From NCBI GenBank assembly GCA_016169945.1, contig JADLSH010000369.1:5226001-5290000 (forward strand): a stretch of DNA of 64,000 nt, written 5' to 3'. Shown piece by piece: positions 10,778 to 20,575 of the stretch; positions within the stretch are counted from its first letter, which is position 1; the number at the start of each line of letters is the position of its first letter. The position numbers were made by a program, and so were the translations under genes. Origin of the DNA: Trachythela sp. YZ-2020. Lineage: Eukaryota > Cnidaria > Anthozoa > Malacalcyonacea > Clavulariidae. The notes below the pieces were generated by a model. It was not told the DNA's origin and searched no databases. It saw only the letters and a list, made by a program, of their open reading frames with translations.

Positions 10778-11402
10778 GGGACCGGTCATGAAGTATGTGT
10801 ACTGGGGGGGGGGGTGTGTGGAGGATAAGTTGGGGGCGGGAGGGGGGGTGTACGAAACAAATTATCTAACCTTTGGGGGGTATGAGACGAATTACGACAT
10901 TTGTGGGGGGTACGAAACAAAAAATGAGTCTAATACTATGTCTATGATTAAAACTACAAACTTTAATATATACTTTAATAAAATTGAGTGTATGTTCTTA
11001 TAATAATTAAATTGCAATGTAGCACAGTAGCATTTGAGCTACTTTGAGCTTTTTTGTATAAAAATTGGTATTAAGATTTAGAGTAATGTTTTTCCTTTTC
11101 TAGATCTAACCCAGATTCTCACCAAGGGCATAATAGTATTAACCACGCTAAGTATTTCAATACAGACAATATATTGCAAATAATTTGCAAACCAGTTATG
11201 TTCTTGGCATTTATATTTGTTTCATGTTTTTTTTGGGGGAGGGTGATTGGTTGGGTGGGGGGGAGGGAGGTTCCGAAACATTTCATCACCTTTGAGGGGG
11301 GTATTAAATATTTTCCGACGCTTTTCGGGGGGGTGCCAAATTTTATGGTAGTATTTTCGAATACCCTCCACCCCCCAGTACACATACTTTATGACCGGTC
11401 CC
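10778..11402. mobile_element. 625-bp MITE with TAA target duplications (Harbinger-like)
   Basis: Terminal inverted repeats begin GGGACCGGTCAT and extend about 32 bp with one mismatch (AAGTATGTGTACTGGGGGG shared). TAA flanks both ends (10775-10777 and 11403-11405). Three-base TAA/TTA duplications are typical of PIF/Harbinger elements. There is no transposase ORF. Inside are runs of 6-11 G every 30-40 bp, in the same direction near both ends, so the subterminal G-rich repeats are direct while the termini are inverted. Confidence 0.85.
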
Positions 11403-12620
11403 TAATGTGATTGGTTCAGAGTGGCAATAATTGAATAATTCCAGCGCGACTAATAAGCGCGTGACTGACCTTGAAGCTTTCTTTTTCTACGGACCGGCCG
11501 ACCGGAGTCACTAGCGAGGCAACAATGGCAATCGATTTGAGCCAATTGAGGTAAGGATTTTAACTGACTTTTTAAAATTTTTGTTGTTGTTGAGGAATCA
11601 ACGATTTTGTATTCAAAATTGTTTCCCTTTGGCAATGTAGGTATTAAATAGCACTTTTCTTCACGAATTTGAAACTGTCCTGTGTGATATAAGGCCAGTT
11701 AAAAAAATATTTCTGTTTTTCATCGCCGCCCGCCCTCGAAAATTTGGTCGTCCCAAATATTATTTTAAATATTATTGCGAGTATTTGTTGGAGTTTTGAT
11801 CAGCAGCCCGTCGGAAAATTGTCGGGTACCGAACAGTGGGCGCCATGATGCGCTCTCCTTTACTTCTTTTGGTGTTTTTATAGAACAATTTCAAAATTTA
11901 TAAGGATGAATATGTGAAATGTATTGGATCCATACAGTAGGAACAGCTATGAGATTGGTAAAATATCCGCGATTTTGAAAAGGTTATTTATTTCACGGCT
12001 TCACACGTCAATCGCACGTCCCAAAGCAAAGGAAGCCATTTCAGTGTGGAACAGCATTTCGCAATAACTGTCCTGAGGCTGAGCTACAACTATTGTATTA
12101 CAATTCGTTCAGCTAGTACAGTTAGTGTAGTTCTTAGATTTAAAAGCAACCTTTTTTCAAGTATATATTGAATAAATAGAATAGCTTTTAATTTGCTTTT
12201 GTGAGTTTGTCTTTTGATCATGAAGCGCACGTGGCAAGCAATATTTGGAAAATATTTGGAAAATCAAGACAAATTCACCAAGTATACGTAAATTAAAAAT
12301 TACAAGTGGTAAAAATACTAAAAATGTATGCAGCTATGTAAAAAGATAGTTTGAGTTTGTTTTTATGTGAATACTATCTCCTCCACAGAGGTTGGTTAAT
12401 CAGCTGGAAAAAACTAATGTGACGTAACATGTCACTTGCGAAAATAGTGCAAAGGAAATTGGGTTAACGAGGAAAGATATACCGTGACATTCTTTGCAAA
12501 TAGCCTTCTGTCCATAGCCTTCCTTGCCTTGTTTAGTTTTACAGAAGCACTGCATATAATGAGTTAATTATATTTTCTTCACAGAAAATGCTGTAAGTAT
12601 TGTAAATAAAACTGTCGACG
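11403..12620. other. Intergenic stretch with little recognisable content
   Basis: Apart from the possible first exon at 11525, no gene or paired repeat is apparent in this AT-rich segment. Confidence 0.45.
11525..11551 (+). other. Possible isolated first exon
   Basis: ACAATGG context, nine codons (MAIDLSQLR) and then GTAAGG, a good splice donor. No downstream exon could be joined with confidence. The segment 12586-12690, after CTTCACAG, is open in one frame but unrecognised. It could be the promoter-proximal remnant of a host gene or chance. Confidence 0.2.
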
Positions 12621-14628
12621 ATGTGGCAAAAACGTCAACTACGAGTACGACCGATCAGAAGCAAAAACCCATGGGACTGGAAACAGTATAGCTTATCTCA
12701 AAAATCTATCCCTGCAAAAATAAGGAAGATCTCTAGCACAAAAGGTGAGCAACAACAAAAGTTCGTCTGCATTGAATGTCTTGAGCAGTCACTTCAGGGG
12801 GAAAACGACGAAAGGTTCGCATATATTTGTTGGTTGGACAATACTAGCATGAAACGCGGCATAAATCAAGCTAGATGGCACTGTCCCCCAAAAGTGAGTC
12901 TTGCCGATTTGTTCCATCAAGTTCAATCGAGGTACAAATATTAAGAAGGAAATATGCTAAGCCGAAAACAGCCCAGTCTAGTTCCAAGGCGTTAAACCAA
13001 AAAGCCATATATTCGGGCTCCCACCCCAGAAGTTGGAGAATTAAAGTCTTTGGAAAACGACAAAACAGTGCAGCTCGAACATAAAAAAATAATGATATGT
13101 CTAGTCCATTAAGCTCGCAGGAGCATTCGGAAGATGAAGAGCATCACACTGAGGAAGGAACAATTATGCCTATTGAACTCATGGATATTCATAATTCTGA
13201 TCCGATTGGCAGTTCATCATCCTATACACCGTCGAAAATGCAGTCAACCGTACTCCAGTTCGGTACACGTCAATCAGATAATGTTGTTGAAACCCCGGTC
13301 ACTTTGCAGAAGGTTATTGAAAACATAACTTTGAAAGTTGACGACGTTGCAAAGAAGCATTCCACGCTTACACAGTTGGCATGTGAAGACAATGACACGT
13401 CTAAAGCTATACATGGCCTTAAATCAGCAGAAAATAATATTCAACTTACCGAGGCAACAAGTCTTCTGGAATGGTTTTATGACGAGACCGGGATACTGCG
13501 CTGTTTACCTAACAGAACGAACATCTTTCGTTCTGTTATAGTTGATTTGAAACTTGGTGCTGCTGATAGGCATGTGGAAACATTTAATTTCCTTTCTCGC
13601 ATCATGTTCTGCAAATGTTGGCAGTATCGGGCATGGTCGGAAGAACGTCAACGACATTCTTTATTGCCTCAAAAAGACTGTTAATGTACACTATTGGGCA
13701 ACAGTCGACAAGAGCACGCCAAGTCGGACAACAAACCAAGCTACCCTCGTCGTAGCACGTGACGAAAAGGGCATTCCAAATCCAATTCCAGCACCTCCGG
13801 TATACTCAGCATTTGAGGTTTCTTCTTACGAGAAGATGGCAGAGATGCTGCTGAAGGCTATTCACGATAATTTTTCTGATGATTTGTTAGCAAGATTGTG
13901 TGCTATTCAGCTGTTGTAGCTGATGGACCATATCAAGCACATGGTTTCCGTGAGAAACTTTTGGAGAACTTGGGGATTGAAGATAACCAACTTGCTTTAC
14001 CTGCGACATGTGATGCTGCGCACGTAATGAATTTAGCCGTACTAGATGTCAAAGACTCGGACACTGACAGTGGTCAACACTTTCGAAAGTTCATAAAACG
14101 TTGCCAATGTATTTAATACTATTCTCGCAGATGGTAAAGGGTGTGCTTTTCTTCAGCCGACTGATTCTTCCACGAGACGACAAGTCTCGTATCGTATGCT
14201 ACTCAAAGCCGTTCACTAGTTCATCATATGAACAGTGAGTGAAGATTGAGAAAAGCTTTGCTTCTTTCTGGAAAGCGTTTGATCCTCTCTACCCCAATCG
14301 ACATGAAGACGAAGAGTATCAACACATGATTGCAGGATCGGATTTCATCGCGGATCTCCTAGCATTCCTAGACACCGTGAAGCCGGTAGTTGATTTGATG
14401 CTCCGGGTGCAGTCCCTAGACATGCCTATTTGGAAGCTGAAGCTGTGGTGGCCAAGCGTTAAAGAATTGATGGCAAAGGCATCAAGCGGATACCCCGTTT
14501 CACTTCCAAGGTTGGATAAAGTGATGAAATCCCTCAAACCAGACTCCACGTATAATGGAGTAACCCTTTTACCCGGCTGCTTAATTACAAATGTTGGAAT
14601 TGCATTTAAGTTGCTGCAGCTAGGCTGA
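12621..14628 (+). pseudogene. Degraded gene of a cnidarian repeat family, hAT-transposase-like
   Basis: Consecutive plus-strand fragments in changing frames (12,690-12,944; 13,097-13,684; 13,660-13,919; 13,898-14,116; 14,239-14,628) read as one protein. Motifs in order are FVCIECLEQ, ICWLDN, WHCPP, LLEWFYDETG...NRTNIFRS, VDKSTPSRTTNQATL, VVADGPYQAHGF, ATCDAAHVMNLAV, FIKRCQ, KIEKSFASFWKAF, GSDFIADLLAF and MPIWKLK. I recall this motif order from multi-copy uncharacterised cnidarian proteins. Its D...ADGPYQ...D layout suggests an RNase H-fold hAT-like transposase, but that is inference. At least four frameshifts or stops make it a pseudogene. No termini were found. Confidence 0.55.
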
Positions 14629-14699
14629 ACTTGTTCATTTTTCAAGGACCACACAGACCTTAGTGCCGATTATTATTTGTATTACATATGTCAAAAATA

Positions 14700-14814
14700 A
14701 ATAAGCTTAAATAAATGATAAACTAACTACTAAGTCTAAGCAAACTATAAATGATTACAGTATAGCAACGATTTACATGAATACTCGAAATTCAAATAAA
14801 TTACATGTTAATTA
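14700..14814 (+). mobile_element. LINE E, RT C-terminus, part left of the pogo insertion
   Basis: The frame ending NTRNSNKLHVN runs into the left end of the pogo-like element at 14,815. It continues at 19,009 as YTRNNYAKHTVVNKGVEIWN once the transposon and one TA are ignored. This is the C-terminal region of a LINE reverse transcriptase. Confidence 0.7.
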
Positions 14815-14843
14815 CAGTATGTCGCCCAGTTTCCGGACAGTAA
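14815..14843 (+). repeat. Left terminal inverted repeat of the pogo-like element
   Basis: CAGTATGTCGCCCAGTTTCC and the next 9 bases are repeated inverted at 18980-19008. Confidence 0.9.
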
Positions 14844-15124
14844 GTAATATTTAAGCCGTAACTTACTTTTAAGGATCGCCAGAAACACGAAATTTGACCA
14901 TTTGGCAGCTCAAAGGGTCTATTTACTATCACTGATTGTTTTAACCGCTGTGCGTTGTGTATCGTTTTGTTAAAAGATATAACGCTGAGTACGTTCCGTG
15001 CCCAGTTTCCGGACATCGTGCCCAGTATCTGGACAGTTTTAAAATGATCGTTTCTGACTCGAATACAAGGTAAAGTTTACTTAATTATCTATTATTTAAC
15101 GCAAATAATGCAACACAAGTTGAT

Positions 15125-15798
15125 TTAAATAACATTTATTGTTAAAACAGATTTTTCATGCATATTTTCAACAGCATTGTTGACTTTAGTCAGTGTCAAA
15201 TCCACCATGGCTGCATCTGTGCCATTCTTCAATAAAATATAATACTGGCATGGTATTACAGCCCCTCCTCCATGAGATTGCACTGGTGGCCATGGATGAA
15301 AACTTTGACATGGTTCTCCTGTCTGAATACTAGAAATTAAAACCATCACAATCGCAGTAAGATATAAATTTGTTGATTATGTATTAATATGAGTACATTG
15401 ATCCCAACTCACTAGTATATATGCACTAATAGCAGCTGCATCTAGAACAACTAAGTGCTATTGTTAGGTATACATTTAAATAAAAATAATTACCAATGAA
15501 TACTATCCACATGGGTAGAACTTAAAAGCTCTGTAAAACACGATGATAAGCCCTGCGGAACTCTCCCAATTGGAAGACCAGCAATTGTATGTACTGTTTC
15601 ACCCCGTTTTATATCGGTAATGATAGACCACATTGGTTGTTGTATCCTGTTTAATTCTGGTACCCAAACCAAACAAGCATTAGGATCATGCTTGTTTCCA
15701 TACTCTTTCGTTACAGGCAGAGATAGTTGAGGGGGTGGTCGAATCTGGAATTCATGATATCCTTTAACTACTGCATTTTTTATTACAATTTGAGCCAT
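15125..15798 (-). CDS. HIRAN-like accessory protein of the pogo-like element (two exons)
   Basis: Exon 1 is 15798-15494 and exon 2 is 15329-15125. A GT donor at 15493 and an AG acceptor at 15330 (TTAATTTCTAG) join them in frame to 169 aa with a natural stop. The sequence starts MAQIVIKNAVVKGYHEFQI and contains VTKEYGNKHDPNACLVW. That fits the HIRAN pattern 'rEp.N..DpnAi.V', a DNA-binding fold usually attached to SNF2 helicases. The C-terminal GGGAVIPCQYYI resembles the end of cnidarian stand-alone HIRAN-like proteins. It lies wholly inside the transposon, about 255 bp downstream of the PHD-finger segment in the same direction. A role in DNA recognition for the element is inference. The family call rests on motif memory. 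Confidence 0.6.
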
Positions 15799-16053
15799 TC
15801 TGTCAGGTATGGAAAAAAAAGATTTTAGTTTTTTATTATATTTTTATTATGGATTAATTATTTTTTTATCTGACAGGTTTGAAGACCAACAACAATATTT
15901 TACAACATGGTTATCATTCTTTTATGATTGTCACAAAAGGTAAGGTACAGTAACAATTAAATAACACCATTGGACATGATGTTCATTATCGAACGAGATG
16001 TTATCCTGTCATGTCTCGATCACGTGAAGTAAATCAGTTTTTTTTTATAAATG

Positions 16054-18234
16054 TCACAACTCAACTAAAAGAGACTGCTTCACACACTCGTGGCAAAAGA
16101 ACTCTTTATCATCCTCTATTGGAGTGATATCAACCCCAATTGGAACACATTCGATATGCATCCACATACGACATTTGTCACACATAACCCATGGCAAATC
16201 TTCGTCATCTGTCAGTTGATACTGCATATGGCATAATTTGCATGTGTTTTCATCACAAACTTTCTCCACAGCTTTTCTTTTCCTGCCAGCTGTATTTCTC
16301 CTTTTCTTTCGTTTTCTTTTGCTCTCTCTCTTGCTTTTCCTCTCAGCTTCTTCCTTTTTGCTTCTCGTTTTCCACCCTCTCCCTTAGCTTCCTCTGCTTT
16401 TCAGCCATCTCCTTGCTTTCTTCAATTTGTGATCCAACAATATTTTCATAGACCTTTCACTTGTCATGAAATTTGGAACTGTCACTTTATTCCTAGATTT
16501 TTTGGCTCCTTCTTTGGCTGACGGATAAACTAATATTTCATCAAGGACCGATGAAGCTGGTGGGTTTGATGATGATGGTGATAATCCGTTGGTACTCTGC
16601 GTGGTACTTGATTCCATTCTGTTAGGGCTCTGGAAAGAGTGATTGGCTTGGGAAGAAGAACATGTTGGAACTTGGTTCTCTTTGTCAGCTGCAACCGATG
16701 CATTGAATAGCTCTTTCCAGGCACAGAAAATAGGACTGCCAGGCAAATCATATCCCTCCTCAACACGCCGCCTGTACTTTTCTTTAGTTGGTGTATTAAG
16801 GCCACGTTCAAGAATATCTAATGCTGACTGGGTACCTGATGAAGAGGAAGATAGGTAAGAAGTGGGGGTAACAGATGAATTTATTGCACCAGTAGTTGAC
16901 TCTGTAGTAGATGACCTTGTGGCAGATGACGTCGGAGCAGATGATGTAGGAGCAGATAACGTTGGAGCAGATGATGCTGGAGCAGATGACATTGGAGCAT
17001 TCTCTGTTGCAGCAGATGACGTTGGAGCAGATGACGTTGAAGCATTCTCTGTCGCACCAGCGTAGACAAGAGATGGTTTAACTTTGTCATTGGAGATTTG
17101 AGCTCTATCCTAAGGTAATATGCCAGACTTACGGAAAGCGTCTACCAGTATAGATGGTCGCATTACATCATCCCAAGTAGACTTGAATATAGAACAAAAG
17201 TTCTTTTTCGTAATATCAGTGTTCGGATTTCTTTGACTGTGGATCCTGACAGTCTTGTACCATGACTGCTTCATAGCACCGAAAAGACCAACATCAGCGG
17301 GTTGGACAAGATGGGTTGCATTCTTCAACAAAGCATAGATATGAATACCATGCTGTCTGGCCAACTCGAATGAGTCGAGGTCGATATGTGACTCGTGACT
17401 ATCTACAAGAAGAACAACCGGCCTTGTTGATGGTATGTGAGGAATGAAGTGGTTGGCCAGCCACATGTAAAAGCTTGGTGTGTCCATGTAACCACTCTCC
17501 GTCATCGAAAAGGCACTTCCTGGAACTCCGCCTTCCAAAGGGTTATATGTCATTGGGACCCGTTTTCCTACAAAAAGAAAGTAAGGTGGAATCCATTGAC
17601 CGCAGGCGTTGAAACATGGTAAAACTGTTATATGTTCTTTTGTTCCAGTTGTAACACGATATGGTTTCTCTTTTGTAGATGGACCCAAAATTTTGCCAGC
17701 TCTTCCTTGGAGATCAAAACCGCTTTCATCGCAATTCCAGATCAGTCCTGGGCGATTCTGGAGTCCTTGTTGGTGGATGAATTCCTCGTATCCGGTAAAC
17801 CATTCATTCAAATCTGCTGAGATCTTTGCACGTTTCTTGTCAAGGGGGCGTGCATTTCGAATACGGATCTGTGGATTCCTGGCCATGAAACCTCTATACC
17901 ATTTCTCACCGGGTCTGTTATATACAAATGGTGTGGGTCGTCCATCCTTTTCTACCAGCTTCTTCACAGTGTTAAGAAAATCATCCTTAGAGCAGCCAAA
18001 ACCACGATGGGCAATCTCAACAATCCATTCTGTGATCCTGGTTTCTTCAGCCTTCGTCAACACAGTTGGTGGTCCCGATCTTCTACCAACTTCTACTTTA
18101 CCACTTAATCGGTCATGAAGAGTCGACTTTGCCACACCCCATTTGGTCGCTGCTTCTCTAACACTTATTCCATAATTTGAAATATCTTTCAATGCATTTC
18201 TGTACTTTTCTGACTTGTTTTCTATAGCTTGCAT
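16054..18234 (-). pseudogene. pogo/Tigger-like DDE transposase with C-terminal PHD finger, interrupted
   Basis: From ATG at 18234 an open frame of 374 codons encodes a psq-type helix-turn-helix (residues 8-45), a CENP-B-like second domain (about 60-130) and a DDE domain. Acidic residues are D169 (WNCDESGFD), D278 (LLVDSHESH) and D314 (HLVQPADVG), a DD35D spacing with all three kept. TAG at 17112-17110 ends it. The same frame continues as a Ser/Thr/Ala/Pro-rich linker (about 17090-16850, imperfect 18-bp repeats) and a conserved block. A pair of compensating frameshifts follows near 16440 and 16345. The end (16269-16054) is a PHD finger with C-x2-C, C-x2-C, H-x2-C and C-x2-C pairs. The TAG could be a nonsense mutation or a real end followed by decay. 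Confidence 0.75.
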
Positions 18235-18979
18235 AGTATTCTCACTGACCTATAATTATTATCTTACTAATTAACCTATTATAATTTTAAAGCTTTATAG
18301 CTACTGAAATAAAATTTCTCCTGAAATGAACTAAAAAGCTGTGTTATGTCTATTATTTTGCGGTTTATACTGTGGAAGAGTAAACATTTATGCTTGTTAT
18401 AACAGTTTTTATGTATGAAACATGCGAAAAAGTACATGAAACTGTTAAAAAATATAATTGTATTATAGAGACAAAGGTGCAAATTTCTTTTCATTGCTTG
18501 TGTTTTTATAATTTTGTGCAAATGTGGTTGTTTTAGCGTTAACAGAATTTAAAACGTACACATGGAATTAGGCGTCCGGTTATTGGGCAAGTGCGTAAAA
18601 AACTATCAGCTACGAAATAAAAGTAAACACATTTTAGCATTTTTGAAAATGGCGCCAAAACGTTTTCAGATAAATAGTCGGACTTTTTAGCTTTTTTCTA
18701 CACAAAAACTAACTGCTTGTGTTATATATTCAAAGAGTATGACTCTCCTTAAGTGTGCTATCTAATTCGCGGCGCGGTAAATGGCGGCCTTTTTGAAAAA
18801 AAATATTTTACCTACCTTGACAAAAACTCGATAACTCCACAAACAAAGACAGCGAAAAAGAAAAGAAAACCTGGACGAATATCGTGAACTGTCGGCCTAT
18901 TATCGGGATGTATCGGTTTTGTTTCGTTTTTATTTTCCGAAGAAATATTTGAAAACAAACTCTTGGTGTCCGGATACTG

Positions 18980-19008
18980 GTACTGTCCGGAAACTGGGCG
19001 ACATACTG
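18980..19008 (-). repeat. Right terminal inverted repeat of the pogo-like element
   Basis: Inverted copy of 14815-14843, flanked by TA at 19009-19010. Confidence 0.9.
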
Positions 19009-20150
19009 TACACGAGAAATAATTATGCAAAACACACTGTCGTTAACAAAGGAGTTGAAATATGGAATACCCTTGATAATGAAATAAGAAACAGTACATC
19101 ATACTTTACTTTCAAGAAATTATGCATAATATTAGAAAATTAATAATTATCTTTATATATATATTGCATGAGAGTGCTATAGTTACTTAAATTATTTTGA
19201 TATTTCATCTATATGTAGATAATTTACCAATGTCACTTATAAATAACTATTAGTAAATATTCTATTCGATATATCTCAATTATCTTTCAAATTATACTAC
19301 AGGTGTATGTACCACAGAATACCACGGTACCACAGAATACCAGTCTTAGTTATTGATCTTATAAAATTTGGAGGAAACATACTATATACAAAAAATAAAT
19401 ATTTTCATAAAAATTCTTAAAAATAATCAGGATTAACAAAAAATAACATTCTATGTTTTTTATACTTTTTTCCCGCATAATGCCTGTAAAATTCGAAAGT
19501 TTAAAAATAAGTTTACAAACCAGTATAATTTACGTTGATCAGTACTTTTTCTATGCAACACAACATATTACTATACAGGAATCACACCGAGGAATCAATT
19601 TTACCATTGAAAAATACCATTTTTCAAAATTATTGATAAACCTGGTATTCTTTGGTTACACCAATGGTATGCTGTACTGATTTTAGTATTTACCTTTCAC
19701 TAAATTAAGTTAGCAATATCCTACAGTATTATCACACAACATGACACACCAAATCCTGGTACAATTTGATAAACCGTTGCTTATTTATCTCTGCACTGGT
19801 ATTCTGTGGTACATTAATTAGAGTTTTTTCCACAGAATGTTCAAGTCTAGCTATGAAATCTAGCCCCAAAACCCCAGGAAGAAAAAATAGATCGATAAAT
19901 TACACTAAAAAATATTAAGAAGCCACATTATATATATTTGACAAAAGATATGGAACATGTAAATTTTTGTGCTATTCTGTGGTACATACACCTGTATAAG
20001 TATTTGTCTAACTAGGGGCCTTAAATATAAAGCCTGATAGCGTTTCCGAAAGGCTCCTAGCCCTAATTATTATACTTTTATATAAATTACTGTCAATAAT
20101 GCTAATTGATTGTTTTTGGGTCAAAATAAATAAATAATAATTAAAGAATA
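19009..20150 (+). mobile_element. LINE E, part right of the pogo insertion, with 3' UTR
   Basis: Coding continues (TRNNYAKHTV...IWNTLDNEIRNS...FKK) to a stop at about 19143. The presumed 3' UTR is itself interrupted by the MITE at 19300-19994. It resumes with a hairpin-like segment (AAAGCCTGATAGCG...AAAGGCTCCTAG, 20028-20065) and an A-rich AATAAATAAATAA tail near 20125-20155. Confidence 0.6.
19300..19994. mobile_element. 695-bp mariner-type MITE
   Basis: Termini CAGGTGTATGTACCACAGAA are inverted at both ends, with flanking TA at 19298-19299 and 19995-19996. GTACCACAGAATACC occurs twice near the left end (19309 and 19328). Inverted, it occurs near the right end at 19798 and 19968. There is no transposase ORF, so it is non-autonomous. 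Confidence 0.85.
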
Positions 20151-20285
20151 AAGAATAAACTTGGATGGAAATATAACCATCAAACTATCCAACACTGCCA
20201 TAAATACCAGCAATGTATGTGCATAGTCTGCGATTTGTATGAGTTTACATACATTTTCTGCCAAGGCGTAGCCTGCGCCGCAGAT

Positions 20286-20550
20286 GTATATTATATCCGT
20301 CTGCGAATTAGTGATAACATTCTTGTCCTGACTCCCGTCGCGTACCTGAATTTGAGTACTAGATCCTGATTGGCTCGCTTAGATATCGCGTGAACGTTTG
20401 AATATGGATAATATCCAATCAGAGTTGATCTAAGTTTGATCTAAGAGTAAGATCTAAGCGAGCCAATCAGGATCTAGTACTCAAATTCAGGTACGCGACG
20501 GGAGTCAGGACAAGAATGTTATCACTAATTCGCAGACGGATATAATATAC
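20286..20550. repeat. Foldback element with 99-bp perfect inverted arms
   Basis: 20286-20384 and 20452-20550 are exact reverse complements, separated by 67 bp that repeats TGATCTAAG-like words. The arms extend imperfectly to GCCGC on both sides. RNA or single-stranded DNA from here would form a near-perfect 99-bp stem. No target duplication is clear. Confidence 0.9.
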
Positions 20551-20575
20551 GTCGCGGCTAATATAGCTACCAAGG

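Larger units (their letters stand above)
14815..19008 (-). mobile_element. 4.2-kb pogo-like (Tc1/mariner) transposon with accessory ORF
   Basis: Inverted termini begin CAGTATGTCGCCCAGTTTCC (left 14815; right end 19008) and match over about 28 bp. TA flanks both ends (14813-14814, 19009-19010). Motifs related to GCCCAGTTTCCGGACA recur inside both ends: at about 14999 and 15017 on the left, and at 18966 and 18983, with a weaker one at 18573, on the right. They are probably transposase binding sites. On the minus strand it carries a DDE transposase with an interrupted C-terminal extension ending in a PHD finger, and downstream of it a spliced HIRAN-like ORF. The transposase frame is broken, so this copy is probably immobile. 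Confidence 0.88.

Noticed and set aside
16191..18118. Plus-strand open frames opposite the transposase
   Set aside because: Antisense shadows of the transposase and its Ser/Thr-rich linker, with no motifs.
19453..19680. Small ORF inside the 695-bp MITE
   Set aside because: No similarity to a transposase; it lies in AT-rich interior sequence.
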